From: Blasia pusilla
Lineage: Eukaryota > Marchantiophyta > Marchantiopsida > Blasiales
Direction: 5' to 3'
DNA length: 64,000 nt
NCBI GenBank assembly: GCA_050084515.1
Contig: CM114271.1
Coordinates: forward strand, 38,874,001-38,938,000
Shown: in pieces, positions 45,501-58,500 of the stretch
Numbering within the stretch: the stretch's first letter is position 1
How the letters are laid out: each line of letters starts with the position of its first letter
Position numbers and translations under genes: made by a program
The notes under the pieces: generated by a model
Databases searched by the model: none
Seen by the model: the letters and a program-made list of their open reading frames with translations, nothing else
What the model was told of the DNA's origin: nothing

Positions 45501-47590
45501 AACTTTACACTAAACTCATGGACTTAAGCAATTAGAAACCCCACTTGCCTCAAATATACAAACTCCAAACCATCTTGAAACTTTAGGTATTGTAGAGTGA
45601 ACCAATTGTCAATCTACACTTTAAACTCCTCCCAATTCAAAGAGGACATACTACGTAGCTAAATGATCTTTGCACCTCCTCCTCTACCCATGGTGCTTCA
45701 AATTTAAGCTCGAGTTTGGTGAGGAACTCCTTGACCTTATGTGAACTCATCATTCTTATGAATGGGAAGTTTCTTTTTGGAAGTGTACACCAGATCCATC
45801 TCCATCTCAAAAACTTGATTACTCTCTTAATTTAATTTCTTACAACATAGTTTTCATAAGGTCAATCATGTGAACATGATACATTGGGTCATTTTTTTTT
45901 GGAGCTAACAACTCCACCAAAGGATTTAGATTTCGGAATTTCTCGTACCTTGAACTTGTCGGCATATGTTAGGGACTACAACATCTTTCTTTGGATCTTG
46001 ATCAAATGCCAATTCTTCTCTCATTTTTGGGGCTTGAATCATTTTTGGTCATAAATACAGTCAACCACCAACCAAACCTCTCATTCTCCACGACAAGCAA
46101 GGCATTTAAGACTTGAGATAGACTTTCTCGATATTCTAAGGACTTGACATGACTCTAACGTCTTTGGAAATCATAACAGCCTAATGGACCTCATACAAGT
46201 CTCTAACCAAGACTCAACACATATGCATTGGGTCAAAGTCTAAGGTTAGGATCCAAAGCCTGTCTAATCAAACTAGGCTTGTTGTAAAAAACGGACAAAA
46301 TCCCATTGCCAACCTCCCAATCCATCTTGTATGTTTGCCTCAATCCCCAAGATTTCGAAGGTGGGGTTCATGCTCCAAAAATCCTTCAAGACCCTTCCTA
46401 TTATATATAGTTCTTGAGAGCTTTGGAACCCTCCTTTTTGCAAGTATCCTTCTTAGGTCGCTACTTCTAGTCCTCAACCCACATTGTCTTTTGATGGTTT
46501 TGGGCCTATTTCAAGAATTCTTCTTATGTTTGCTTAGATCTTTGGGATGTTGGAATTATCTCATCACAAGATATTTCAACACCATCTCATTCAAGCCAAA
46601 TGTGTCTTATGTTTGGAAACCTTCATGGAGTTCAACCCTTGTGGGGCTTGAACACTCATCAAGTTCCACCCTCCATTTGGTCATGCTCTTCTAAGTCACA
46701 ATCTTCATCATTTGAGATATCTATTTAGGCTTGCGTCTTGCAACTCACCCCTTGTTTAGAGACTCCAATTCATTGTAATCTTAATATAAGCCCACTAGAG
46801 TTTTGATTTTCCAACTTTGCTCACTTTGGTTATAAGGTTCATAACAATACCTACCAGCTACATGCAAGCATACACATGATGGACTTATTTGCACCTACAA
46901 CATATACAACTCTATTTTCTATTATTTTTATAAACAATTCCGTGACACATAAGGGCATGCCAACCACAAATGATGAATCGATAGCTCTATGATCAAGAAA
47001 TTATTGTATTTCTCTACTATAGATCAATATATATGATGTTGCATGTTCATTGATCTGATTGAGTGTAATTATCTAACTTGCGTGGGAATTATTATGGAAT
47101 AGATAGAGACTAGCAAACTATTGTCTCATCTAGCAAACAAAATGTGTTATATATTGGGACGACTATATACAAATCTGAACTTTTTTTAATCATGATCAAA
47201 TTTCCTAATTAATTAAAAAAAAAAAAAAAACGATTCAGAACTTGCTATTTCTCCACGCTCAACTATTTGTTTTGTGAGTTCTCTTTTCATCCCACGCAAA
47301 AATTTGTGAGTTTTACAACTAAGTCTTGCAAAAAAAGAAACCATTAAATACCTTGTGAGTGTTTCACAATTGCAACATGAGTATAAGAAAATGGTCGTTC
47401 GGACTTACAAACCACCTACAAATTGCAATTCCCAAACTACTACTATGTAATTACTCATGAACTTACAAGTGCTTTAGAGTTATGATATGATGACTTTTCA
47501 AGTGGATTTTGACTCCTAGGAGTTGCCTATTCCTCCCATTTATATTATTGAAATAATCTTGTTTAGTAAATTTGATCTCATATGAATCTC
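45501..47590. other. AT-rich stretch, probably worn copia sequence
   Basis: Likely contains the upstream part of the copia remnant in unrecognisable form. Open frames, for instance at 46335-46694 on the plus strand, have no known domain. Confidence 0.3.
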
Positions 47591-47599
47591 AAGACCTGC

Positions 47600-47745
47600 A
47601 CCTAAGTCTACCATGCAGAGCCTACGCGGGCCACAAAACCAATGTTGGCTCGGTGGGCTCAGAGGCACGCTTGGATGCCACGGGTACTTGGGTGGCATGT
47701 CCATCCTATGGACGGACGTATCCATTTCTATGCAACCTTGATATT
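47600..47745 (+). repeat. Third copy of the TGCAACCTT-terminal repeat
   Basis: A small GC-rich patch ends GGACGGACGTATCCATTTC followed by TATGCAACCTT (to 47739). This matches the end of block A (GTCCGTGTGCAACCTT at 6755-6770) and the inverted start of block B (AAGGTTGCACGGAAATG at 7470). It appears to be a dispersed element end. Confidence 0.6.
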
Positions 47746-50076
47746 TTTTTGTTAGAATCCTTACGTTTGATCTTTCTCGTTGATAATCTGATTGTGGAAA
47801 TTTCATCTAACCTTGAACTCTCCCCTTATTCAATCAACATAGGTTTTCTAACAATAATCGTATGTTTATTTTTGTTGTTGTTGATCTAGATTGTCGCAAT
47901 GCTCAAAACCAAACACATACAAATGTAGAACATGAAAAATCTAGTAAGCTCAAACTAGGATGGAAACTCATCAAAGTCTCACAAGTGAGGCATAAGTTGC
48001 AGAATCTAGATGCAAATCTTGATGGGTGTCTCAAATAACGAAGGTTGTGACCTCCAAAAGTGTGAAAAAATCCGAAGGTGAAGTGGAACTTGAGAAAAGC
48101 TAAAGTCCCACAAAAGTATGACCTCAACGAGACTCCAACCTAACTTGGAAGTTGATTAAGCATTTGGTGGCTTTCCATATTAGATATCATAAAAAATTAG
48201 CCTAGTATGTGTTTAAGATGAATAAGTTGATATTAGAAATCTTGTGAGAAGTCGATTTTCAGGCACTAAAGATCTTAATAAACACATTAGTAGAAGTCTT
48301 GAAACAAACCCAAAATTATTAGAATGATAGTTTGGATTAATGGCCAAACTGAGGGGACCAAGGGGAATACTTGGATAAAGGGAGCATGAAAATTTCTCTA
48401 GAACTCTATATGCCTGGAAGGGTTTCCAAAGGAGTTTGGAACATGAACCTCACTGAAGGAATCATACACGTTCAACCAAGGGCATGTTATAGAGTGAGAG
48501 ACTGGTATGGAGATTTTGACTTCAAGTCAAGTCCAAATCATTTAAGTTTAGACCTTAACCTCTAACTTTGGTCAGTGGTTCAAATATATTCAATGTTCGA
48601 AGTCCAGTGGACAATAGAGTCCACCGAGTACACTTTTCAGATATGTAGACTGTCAAGAAAGTTGACCTCAACTCATAAATGACTTGCCGATGATGGGAAG
48701 TGAAGCACTGTATTAGTTTTTCACCTCGTCTAGGAGTGCTCAACTTGAAGGATAATTCCATATATAAACCCAAAATTGATCAAACCAACCATGGCTAATA
48801 TGATTGTGTCTAAATGTAAATGTAACAATGACGTGATCTACTAAATGAGAACCTTCGTGGTGACAAGACTTCACGATTCAACCACTTTTTTACATGGTGC
48901 TTATTGCATCACATACGCCTTTAAATGCTTAATTAATGGTGAGTATTCTCACATCATGCTTCTCATGATAATCGAGGATAAATCAATTTTTAAGGATGTA
49001 TGAAAAAGCTTTTAACTTAAGTAGGCCCCATGTGCCTAGAGGCATATGTGGCTTTGGCGTAACTCTAGGAGATCTATTTGGACTTGAATAATGATTAGTA
49101 TTACTTGATTCGTATGCAAAATCACAACTTGGGATGTGGAAAAGGTTGTTTCGACCCATGATTAGTATTACCACTTAAACGCTTGTTTAGTGATCTTGTA
49201 ATTTTAGATTTTATCCAGATTGTAATTTTAGATTTTATCCAGATCTTACTGTGGGGCCTACTAACAACCTAGTGGTTGGTTTTACCTCAAAATTGTCAAA
49301 GTTTCATGGCCTGCTACTGTACTTTTCCAACTGGACTCCATCTAGTCATATGACCAAATGTGTTATGGCAAGCACTTCAAGTAATTTTCAAGCTCCAAGG
49401 ACTGGCACATAAAAGATATGCCTACTTTCAAGAAACCTATCTGCTCTGCCAAAATCAAGGGCAGCATGCTCTACTTTTAAGAAACAGATGCTCTCTTCCA
49501 TTATGGATCACTTGATTACCTTCGGAAAAAGGAATTTGAACTCAACTCTTGCTTATGTGAACCAATACTTCCGTGCCCAGATCAACCGAGAAACACTGAA
49601 CAGATTCACCTCTTCACCAATCAGATGATTGCTAGTGGAAGTCGTAAACATGTGTGAAGTGGGGATGTGGAGGCATCTGATTTGTCAGTAATTTCAAGAA
49701 GACTCCCTATGTGGTGAGTGGGTGGGTTGGATAAGGATATCTCCCCATTAGATTTCTTCACATTGCTCTCCTATTCTAGAGGAAGGTAGTTTCCAAGGAC
49801 ATCTCATGCACACTGCCGGCCCATATGTCTGATAGAAACCCATAGAAAAGAAGACAGTCTACTCAATACAGGTGTAAGATTCTTGTCAATCTGACAACTG
49901 CATAATCCTTTCTACAGTGAAGAAAAGTGATCATGTGGGACATTATGCTTTTCTCATGAGTGCCCTCAACAAAGAGCCACATTTGACCTTCCATCACTGC
50001 CTTTTCACAGATGGGGAGAATTATGGTACAATAAGGACACGAGATTTACAACCACACTTGGTCTTTCAATATGTGA
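47746..50076. other. Spacer downstream of MED31
   Basis: No gene recognised. A 22-base direct repeat, TTGTAATTTTAGATTTTATC plus CAG, occurs twice near 49195-49243. The MED31 3' untranslated region should lie in the right part. Confidence 0.4.
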
Positions 50077-52867
50077 CTAGTTTGTATACTTTCGCTTCCT
50101 CCGTTCTCCAGCCCCAGCTCTCGTTGTAGGTTCTGCCTTAACAGGCACAGGAGGAAGAACTGGTGCCTGTGTGACAGGAGGAGGTGGGGGTGGAGCAGGT
50201 TCTTCCGGCAGAGGCCGTGGCAGAATGTGTTTTAGTCGGTTGTTTCGATGATGTTTCCAAAAGTAGAATTGTTGTCTATGTGCCACCTCCTGTACACAAA
50301 AAAACATGTAGACATGAAATTTCTTCAGGCATCTGATTAATTCTGGTGGATCCATTTCCATCTTAAGGCAGTTTGAACCTACACAAACTACAAGCATTCA
50401 CAATGTGTTTCACCACCAGTAACCTATCTTCAAGAAACTAAATATCAATATTCCAAAATATAACATTTCAAAACCTTGTTTGCTGGGTGAGCCATAGCAC
50501 TGCGGAATTGTGGACTTTGCAGCAACTCAAGAAAGAAGAGGGCATGAGGATACCTGCGACATTCAAGGGAATAATCAGCCACAAACTGAACCAAATTGCT
50601 CAAAAACATCAACTGGAGTCGAGTCATCTCAAGTTCGTGTGCTTTTGGTTTACAAGAAAAACAATCAAAGATGGCAGTTGCTGAAAGCTGTTGCTAGTGC
50701 TTGGATGATCCAGCTTTGACAAGACTAGCGCTCAAGTTCAGTTTCAACCATACACTTGGTGATAGGACACTACACCCACATTATTTGGCAAAGCAAAAAT
50801 CCGCCCTTTTGAGATGGACAACTGAGTAATTTCATCCAACACTAAGGAAGGGGACAAGGACATCAAGCCATTCCCATACAAACATTATGGTAGGAAGGGT
50901 TTAATTCCAGTGTCTAACCTTGAACTTATGTGGCCTAAGAAGTGGTCAAGGAGAAGAAGGGGTATGCTCTCTTATGGATATCACACCGCATAAGTACCAT
51001 CTTCTAGATCTCACCCAAAAGACAGCTTTCTCTGGACCATGCTTGCTCAATTCAAGACAGGGTCCACAAAAACCTGACTGTCTCTTAACCTCAGGTCAGT
51101 AAAATCACCGGTAAGTAAGTACCTTTAGTAAGAACCTGTCTATCTCTTATACCTACTTTAAGACTACCTCAGCCAAGAGACAAGTCCAGGAACCATTGAG
51201 GATCCCAAGTATTTACCACCATTATACCGTGATTAAGGCCTGAACTAGTTTGCACTGTAAGTTTACCCACAGCCTTCATAACCTTAATCACTATACTGAA
51301 GGACATGGTGTGTTTTGCCGGGAACAGAGTGAATTGAAAAGACCTAATTTGTGCACAGAGTTTTAGTCAAGATACTACATTGATGAAATACTATGTTGAC
51401 CCTTCTGGATCCATGCCTTCACTCGCTTTCCTAGACACTACTGTCAAAGAAGCCATCGACCAGACCCATAAACTATATTTTGTGAATCTCAGACTCTCCA
51501 AGGAGCAAGCTGGTTTTCTAGGCCTAACACTGACAAATGACAAGACGGCATTCTCCATGAGAAGGACATCACCAATGAATAAGCACCCACACACACCTTG
51601 GCACCAAGAGAAATTCAGTGAAAATAGACACTTAGGGCCAACTGTGTAGTTGCCAAAACTACTGAACATCTACATACAAAAAATGTAACAAGGCCTCTAG
51701 AATGGCAATCCTTCCCAGGAAAATTTGATCTCAAGTATTCCTTCAGATCTCTTGAAGAAAGTATCATCCTCATGACCTAAAGTTCACCTAGTGCAACCAA
51801 TTTTTGGTGCAGTAGTATAACCTTCTAAATAAGAAAGTTCACTTATTTGTATGTCTCAGTTACATCTCACAGGGGAGGCAAGATCTGCCAAACAACTTCC
51901 AGTCTGTAACAATATGAATACAGCCATAACGCGCGAGTACAAAGAGCCTAGCTTCTGCCAATCTCTGTTAGAGCCAATTGCCAAAACATAAGTTAGCTCG
52001 TGAGACATGCTCACAAGGAGTTAGGTCATTTTGGAGTCAAGCGTACGTATGACTTGCTTCAGATTCAGTATTGATAGTGTGGTATGCGAACTGATGTTCC
52101 TCACGTCTCATTCAGAGCCCACGAGCTCTATGCTCTTTTGAGGTGATTTTGTTTCTTGAGTACCCTTGAGACTTGCAACAGAACGCTTTCATCCTTGCGT
52201 AATTAAAATTCCAACTATAGGATCGCTCACTGAAGTTCCAAGTCCTCTTTGTTTCAATAAAGTAAGCCACTAAATGTACATTTCAACACTGGCAGAATCG
52301 CGAGGCGAGGTGCTGCAGAAGAAAACAAGTTCGTTTTTCACTTCCAATTAGAGGCACAGGAGACAGGTTTGGTGCACACAGAATGAGTGAAGAAAACCAA
52401 GCATGAGGTGGAATCTCCCTAATCCTGGACAGCCTTCGAGATATTCCCGTGAAGAAAGAGGCAACTCACACAATAAACTTTGAATATTCAGGGCGCTGCC
52501 AGTACTGGAGGTACTTAAGGTAGCCCACAAATGCCTCATCATCAAAATAACGATTTTGCGCTAAATCTGCAAAAGCAAACAGAACGTCAGGTGTTATTCG
52601 TTTCGACTAAAATTCGTACTTGTCATGAGATCAGCCGGTGATAACCTACGTGTACGTTCTCCTGAAAATTAAGACTTAAAGCAAACTTTGCATAGAAGGA
52701 AACGGAACACAAGTATCCATATGAATGAAATGAGAGAGAGAGCACTCACAATGTATGTAAGTAGGATTGGCCAGACATTGGATAAATTCAAGCTCAAGCT
52801 CAAACCGCTGGCGACCTCCGTCAGTCTCTTTCAAACCCCCGTCCTTGACGCCTCCATCGTTCTGCAT
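50077..52867 (-). CDS. MED31: Mediator complex subunit 31 (SOH1), four exons
   Basis: Subunit of the middle module of Mediator, the nuclear complex that links transcription factors to RNA polymerase II. Exons: 52867-52750, 52566-52470, 50553-50475 and 50289-50077, giving 168 residues. Junctions: CATT|GTGAGT ... TTGCAG|AT; TTGT|GTGAGT ... TCGCAG|GT; AAG|GTTTTG ... TACAG|GAG; phases 1, 2, 0. The conserved core is complete: DGGRQRFELELEFIQCLANP, NRYFDDEAFVGYLKYLQYWQ, FFLELLQSPQFRSAMAHPAN, and HRQQFYFWKHHRNNRLKHIL, followed by a proline-rich tail and a basic end (RRKRKYTN), as in other plant MED31 proteins. Start chosen at the ATG 52865-52867, which leaves a short N-terminus before the core. Intron 2 (1.9 kb) contains a fragment of the gypsy integrase. 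The upstream DNA is strongly CT-rich on the plus strand. No disabling change: apparently functional. Confidence 0.96.
52000..52102 (+). repeat. Gypsy integrase fragment in MED31 intron 2
   Basis: Antisense to MED31, this stretch reads HAHKELGHFGVKRTYDLLQ, two stops, then CGMRTD, matching the HHCC zinc region of the 34-43 kb element (HAHEELGHFRVKRTYTLL ... WCGMHTG). Two adjacent Trp codons of the family have become TGA and TAG. Only about 100 bases are recognisable. Confidence 0.85.
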
Positions 52868-53979
52868 ACTGAACGACGAAACGAAATCTCACATTCCCTC
52901 TAAAGCCTTACCTTCCCATCCAACTCCTCTCGATCTGCTGCGTCTCGATCTCCTCACTCTGCCCCACCTCCCGAAACCCTTCCCTCCCCACCACACACAC
53001 AACTGTCCTCTCCCACGAACAACAAAAATCTCCTGTCGGTCTTCCGCCCCTGCTCCTCCCTCTCCCACTGCCCCAACAAACCCACCGATTCCACAATCAC
53101 CTCACCCGAATTCAAACCACCTCAAGTTACATCAATTCACTCATTCTTCACCTCTCCCTATTCTCAATCTCCTGAGGCTCCTTCTTCCTTCAACTACGGC
53201 TCTTCGAATCCGCTCAAAAGAGAAAAGCAGAACTGGAATAAGAGCATCGCCTCTTCCCGACTTCTACCGCCTCCTCCTCCCACGGTACAGACAGAGCTTC
53301 CGCTTCTGAAGAACTGCAGACGCATCTCCAGAAAGCGCAATTCAGCGATTCGGGCAACTCATGTTTGAGCTATATTTCACGCCTTTCTTTCCGTCCGTCT
53401 GCGCACTCGTTCCTGTCCCTCTCAGTCGCAAAGCTCCGTGTAGACTGACCAGCATAATTTCATTTGGGGTTGTATTTTTATATTCAAAGAATTAGACATA
53501 TGATGAACTTAAATTATTTTCATTAGTTTAATCCTGTTACGCACCAAATTTAGATGTGATTGAAAACTTAATGAAATTATTTTGAAGAGGAGGTAAATAA
53601 GAAAATGGCTAAATTTTGAAACAAATTTATTTTAATATTTGGAAAAACAGCAAAGAATTATGAGAAAAACAAAAGGGGTTATTACTTGGGTTGAGAGAAA
53701 CCCACTTCGTCAAAGTCATGGGCTAAGATCATTGTTGAAGGTCTAGGGTATCCACGGGGCACTCGGAAGGGTGCCCCGTGGACCTAAAAGATCTCCAAAT
53801 ACTTATAGAATCCTCTTATCAATCGATATGAGGAGATGGCTAAACACCTGCAGAATCATCTCTCCCAAACGAAAATCTTAGGGCATGTAGACCTCCATCA
53901 AGTATCACAAATCCATTTAGTAAACAAAAGTCAAAAGGGTAGACATTATGGGGATTATGCTTTGCACTTCCTCATTCAT
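52868..53979. promoter_or_regulatory. MED31 upstream region
   Basis: The first 450 bases upstream of MED31 are purine-rich on its sense strand (CT-rich on plus). The same sequence is duplicated at 57447-57686, so this part at least behaves as a unit with exon 1. No clear TATA box. From about 53460 leftward of the next repeat the DNA is AT-rich and empty. Confidence 0.5.
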
Positions 53980-54062
53980 GTTAATATTGGAGGGTGCCTT
54001 TTCATTTTGTAAACATCTTTCCTCTTGACATTTGGCGTTTTCAACCAATCAGATCGATCACT
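53980..54062 (+). repeat. Helitron-related fragment
   Basis: TAATATTGGAGGGTGCCTTTTCATTTTGTAA and CTTGACATTTGGCGTTTTCAACCAATC match, in diverged form, the first 100 bases of the Helitron at 18116. A weaker relative starts at 56716 (ATTATTATTGGAGAGTGCCT). Confidence 0.55.
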
Positions 54063-54944
54063 ATTTGAGAAGGAGACAAAGTTACATGGAAATTTCTAAA
54101 ATGATACATGAAACCTTAATATAAACCAAAATCAAATAACATGCAATAAAATGAATATACTTCATTACATGGATATGAAGAGCATCTTGAGCGGGTTGTT
54201 TTGACATTTCACACTCCCAAAAAAGTAACCCACTCCGTACTCCCCTCTTGAGTCCTTTCACTCCGTACCACCTCCCCTCCCCTTTGCTTAGTCTCTAGTA
54301 CGTAATGAGTATAGCGAGGATCCAATGTGGCACTAATGCATCACCAAAGCAATTTTTTGGGGATTAGGAAAGGAATGAAGAAAATTTGAAGATTTCTTAA
54401 AAAGAAGGTAGGAAATTTCTTTCAAAGATGAAAGTTGGGAGAATTTTTTCCCAAAAAAATTCTATAATATTATTTTCATTAGGGATTAATAAATTTAAAA
54501 TAACTTATGGATCCCATGTGTCTTTTTTTTTTAAATGCAAAACTATTTTTTCACTAAGACAAGCTTGCTAATGCATTCAAAATTCTATCAATTTTTTCAT
54601 TGAGAGTTGTTCATTATTTTGTTGTCATTTGATTTTACTTTAGTATATTTATTTTCAATTTTAAATATAAGAACTATTCAAGCATCACATGAGCAATTAA
54701 ATTAGTAAGGTCGAAGGAGAAATTTTTTCTATGCGTAAGGGGAAAGAATTTTTTTTTAGAATGAGAAAGTGGGGTGAAGGGCTCCCTATTTCAAGGCTTC
54801 GTTGGATTTCCTTTTTGTAATTTATTCTTTACCTACTATTATGGGTTATGATAGATGAAATGACCTATATGCATAGATCATTGTGGAATGAGCCTAGAGA
54901 GTTCATTCTCTTTTTGTTGAGCCTCTTCTATGAGGCAACATAAG

Positions 54945-55440
54945 ATTGTCGTGCGCTTAGATACTCATCACTCCACAATCCACATTGTTGATCACATCTA
55001 TACACAAAATATCACTAATCTTCCCAACACACGGGTAGATCTGCACATACTTAAATATAGACTCGGATAGATTTGCAAATATACAAAAATAGACTTAGGT
55101 ATGTACACCAAGACTATATAATGTTCACGTGCGCATACACATTACTATATAATTGACATCATTCATTGCAACTACACACCAAACATCATCGATCTTCCCA
55201 ACATAGAGATAAATCCACACAAAAGAAAGACTCATGCATGTACACTAAGACGACATAACCGCCTTTGTAATTTGTGGTTAGTTCCACTACCTCCAAGTAC
55301 CATATATCACATCAACACAACATGCTCTATAACCTTATACATATTTGGGACGTAACCATCATTCCGTGGGAACCACATCAAGAGGCACGTTTAGACCTGA
55401 CATGTGTCACCCTCTAGAATAATCATCACACACCAACAAG
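54945..55440 (-). pseudogene. Second gypsy copy, 3' end with PHD finger
   Basis: On the minus strand, 55440-55333 reads LLVCDDYSRG, a stop, HMSGLNVPLDVVPTE, a stop and ends PKYV before a stop. It matches the PHD end of the large element base by base over about 105 bases, including TATGTATA-type stop context. Below it come two diverged copies of block A (55215-55115 and 55050-54945, the latter ending GCGCACGACAA). Most differences are C to T or G to A. It shows that the PHD module belongs to the family and not to one copy. Homology may continue upward into 55441-55900, but too worn to define. Confidence 0.8.
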
Positions 55441-57446
55441 GTGGCTACATCCCTCGAAAATTTCACAAAGTTATCAACAACCAAGGTCATTCACACAACT
55501 CCTACATACGCAAGCACTCTATACTCACAAATACGCTACACACGAAAGGAGTTTACACTTGACACCATCTCTACACCCATCCGGCATAAGGTCTATCCAA
55601 TACCTAGCATCCTTAATGACAAGAGACAAGTGCAAGAATATAGTGGGACTCAAATAGGTAACGTAAACATGCGTGCCATCACCCTACTATGCAATCAACA
55701 ATAATTGCTGCATGTCGTATGGAAACCTTTGTGGCACCATAATTTCCTCAAATAACAAGTTGAACTTCCCATCAACAAATTCGGACTACCCATCGGCATC
55801 AGCACATGTATCACCACCTCTACCACTCTATTGCGAATGGTCGATGGGGATCATTCATCTCAACCCTCGTCAGCATAATATTGGCGAGTCAGAACTCTGT
55901 TGAAAAATCTTGATGGCTAGCGGATCCTACCCCAAATAATGATCCATGACTTGAGTCTCAAGTCAAAAAATTCAAGGAAAATTTCTCCTTCCAAATCTCA
56001 TGTTGCGCTCTTGTTGATGCTAGCTACCCGCATGCTACACCTAAGCGCTACTCCCCAAAACTTTGCTACTACCCTACGTTAATTTGCTACTAGAAAAGCT
56101 CGTTAAAGAAAAGGCACTACTTTTGTGCACGACCTTCCAAATGGAAAAATTGACCTAACATCAAATACAACATCTCTCCAAAGGCTCTCTAGCAATGCGA
56201 CTCAATTGCCCACCTGCACACATCAAATCCCTCCTACCCCCTTACATCTTTCTCAAGTGAAATCAAAACGAAAGCGGAACACCATGTCGTATCCACTCTT
56301 GAATAATCACAAGGAAGAATATTGGAGATCGAGTTTTTATTCCAAGGATCCTATTGATCGCATTTGACTCCGGTTTGCCATTGTGATTTTATATAGGTTC
56401 CAATTCCCTATTCATCCAACATTTGCTTATGACAATTAACAAGTCTTAAGGTCAAATTCTACAAAAGGTGAGAATTTATTTTCCTATTCCAATTTTCTCT
56501 CATGATCAATCATAAGTTACATCATTTAGAATATGGATGCGGAGTTCCATCCTTACTTCGATTAGAACTGACAAACATTCAAACAAAGAAGAGAACTAGA
56601 CACAAAATCTAACGTTAAAAAAACACTCCAATGAAATAGAATATTTCATTCATGTACAAATGCATATCATTCCCTCTCAGCACCGATGCCCCTCAGTAGT
56701 TGGATAGGGTAATTTACATTATTATTGGAGAGTGCCTAACTGATTTGCAAACACATGTCTGTATGACACATGACAATCATGCAACAAAAAAAATTTCCCA
56801 TCTTATGGGCAGTAAGAAATTTTTCTTGAATTAATGTCCCTTCACTCCTTTACATGGCATGTGTCAAAATTTTACACATCTAAGTTTTACATTGGTAAAA
56901 ATTAGATGATAAGATACTGTTAAAAAAGTAACTTTCAGCGATAATAGTTCAAACCACAAGACCCATCACTATCAATATACCATGGTCTTGGGAAAGCGGA
57001 AAAAAAGGTGCCTCACTCCTATTCATCCTCGAGTTAAGTGGGGACGGACACTTAGACAAAAACTAGCACACAAGCCGGATTCTAATTTCGCACGAGGGTA
57101 GTCGCCCATTTTGCTATAACCTCCTGCACAATTACATTAAAAATGCACACTTACATTAAAAATGTAAAAGCTTTATTCTCATTCCAAAGGGATTTTGAGA
57201 AAGAGTTAACTAACTCAACCATGAGGATGAAATAGGCGCGAGGGAAGGGTATGGTAACCTAGCAGGAGAACGGAAAACGTATTTGACGTACGTTTGGCTC
57301 AACCTTCCGTCGACTTCCGTACGCTACGTGATTGTGCCATTGAGGCAATCGGAGAACTTTTGTATTGTGCGTTTGGAACGAGGCGTTTATTTGAGAAGGA
57401 TTCTGGAAGTGCTAATCTGAGATGAGAAGTTTCATGTGAAAAGGAT
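55441..57446. other. AT-rich stretch with worn transposon DNA
   Basis: The right continuation of the second gypsy copy probably fills part of 55441-56360; plus-strand frames there are antisense by-products. 56380-57446 is otherwise empty to my eye except for the weak Helitron-like start at 56716. Confidence 0.35.
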
Positions 57447-57850
57447 CTCAGGGAGCCCTATGAACAGGAAAGGAGGAGGCACGAGATCAAGAAGAGGTTG
57501 ATGCGAAATCGGTGGTGATATGAGAATCGGTAGGATTATCGGGAGAGTCCGACGAGGAGCGGGAGCGAGAGACGGATAGGGGTACATTATAACTTTAATT
57601 TTTTTGAAAAAAATTTGTAGGATAGGCAAATGGAAAAGTGAAAGGAGTTGGAGCTCCAACAGATTGAGAGGAGTTGGATGGAAGCGTGAGGTTTTGTTTC
57701 GGCTTTCATTCTACGGACCGATGGAGTATTTGTCGAAGATGGCGTTCTGAAAGAGACGGATGGAGGTCGCTAATAGTTTGACCTTCAGATTGAATTTGTT
57801 CAATGCCTGACTTATCCAACCTACATGCATTGTGAGCTCTCTCTCTCTCT
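57447..57850 (+). pseudogene. Broken duplicate of the MED31 5' region and exon 1
   Basis: 57735-57835 reads, in protein terms, KETDGGR, two stops, FDLQIEFVQCL, then YPTYMH, the counterpart of MED31 exon 1, and continues into GTGAGCTCTCTCTCTC, matching the donor and CT-rich start of intron 1 (GTGAGTGCTCTCTCTC). Similarity extends leftward: AGATTGAGAGGAGTTGGATGG (two bases differ overall) and a purine-rich stretch back to about 57447 match the MED31 upstream region. The start codon is lost and CAG-CGG has become TAA-TAG. Because promoter-side and intron DNA are included, it arose by DNA duplication, not by retroposition. It lies in inverted orientation to MED31, between MED31 and MED6. Confidence 0.88.
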
Positions 57851-57879
57851 CGGCAGCAAACCTAAATGAGTACCTTTTA

Positions 57880-58500
57880 TTCAATTCTGAAGATTTTTCT
57901 CAGTCTGAATTTTTTTGGGTCTCGACCAGCAGAGTAGTGATGGAGGTCCATTTTTGCCAGCTGCCTCCATCACTTCAACTTGGCAGTGACGCATCCCCCG
58001 GTGCCTCCACTCCTCAGATCTCACAGTAACCTTTGCAGATCTTGAGGAATCTGACTTCATACCCCCGAATGCTTTCAGCTGCACAGCTTGGAGCCTATCA
58101 GTCTGTTTGATGCTAGCATCCTACGCGGTTGCACCGTATTCTATTGAGGACCAAGTGTAGTGCAGAATGATAGAGTTTAATTCAGACATCATGCTGTGGG
58201 CCGTGTACGACCCACGCCCAACAATGTGAACCTCTGGAATTACCAGGGCCTTCAAGTGCTTATTCACTAGTCACCTCTGTGGAGTGACGTCTGCCCGCTG
58301 AACCAGGTTCAAGAGACTCACTACGGAGTAAGTCATGGCATCATCTCCGAACTTCAATAGCTCACTCACCACCTCCTTTGTGTTTCACAAGCTCTTGGAT
58401 TGCCACTCCCAGCTTTGCCAGGAGAGGAAATAACCTTATAGGCCGTCCAGATCAAACTCATATTTTCTCATCGGATCTGAATGAAATCCTTGACTGATAA
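57880..58500 (-). pseudogene. Decayed coding stretch, unknown helical protein
   Basis: On the minus strand a nearly open frame runs from about 58350 to 57881 with only a TGA near 58274 and a TAG near 58128. It reads MTYSVVSLLNLVQRADVTPQ, KHLKALVIPEVHIVGRGSYT, and QAVQLKAFGGMKSDSS; further up, in a shifted frame, LLAKLGVAIQELVKHK. The leucine-rich, alternating pattern recalls armadillo-like helical repeats, but I cannot name a family. Probably an exon fragment of a lost gene. Confidence 0.45.

Noticed and set aside
52767-53309. Open frame of 180 codons on plus, rich in Ser, Pro and Leu
   Set aside because: It is antisense to MED31 exon 1 and its purine-rich upstream region; low complexity.
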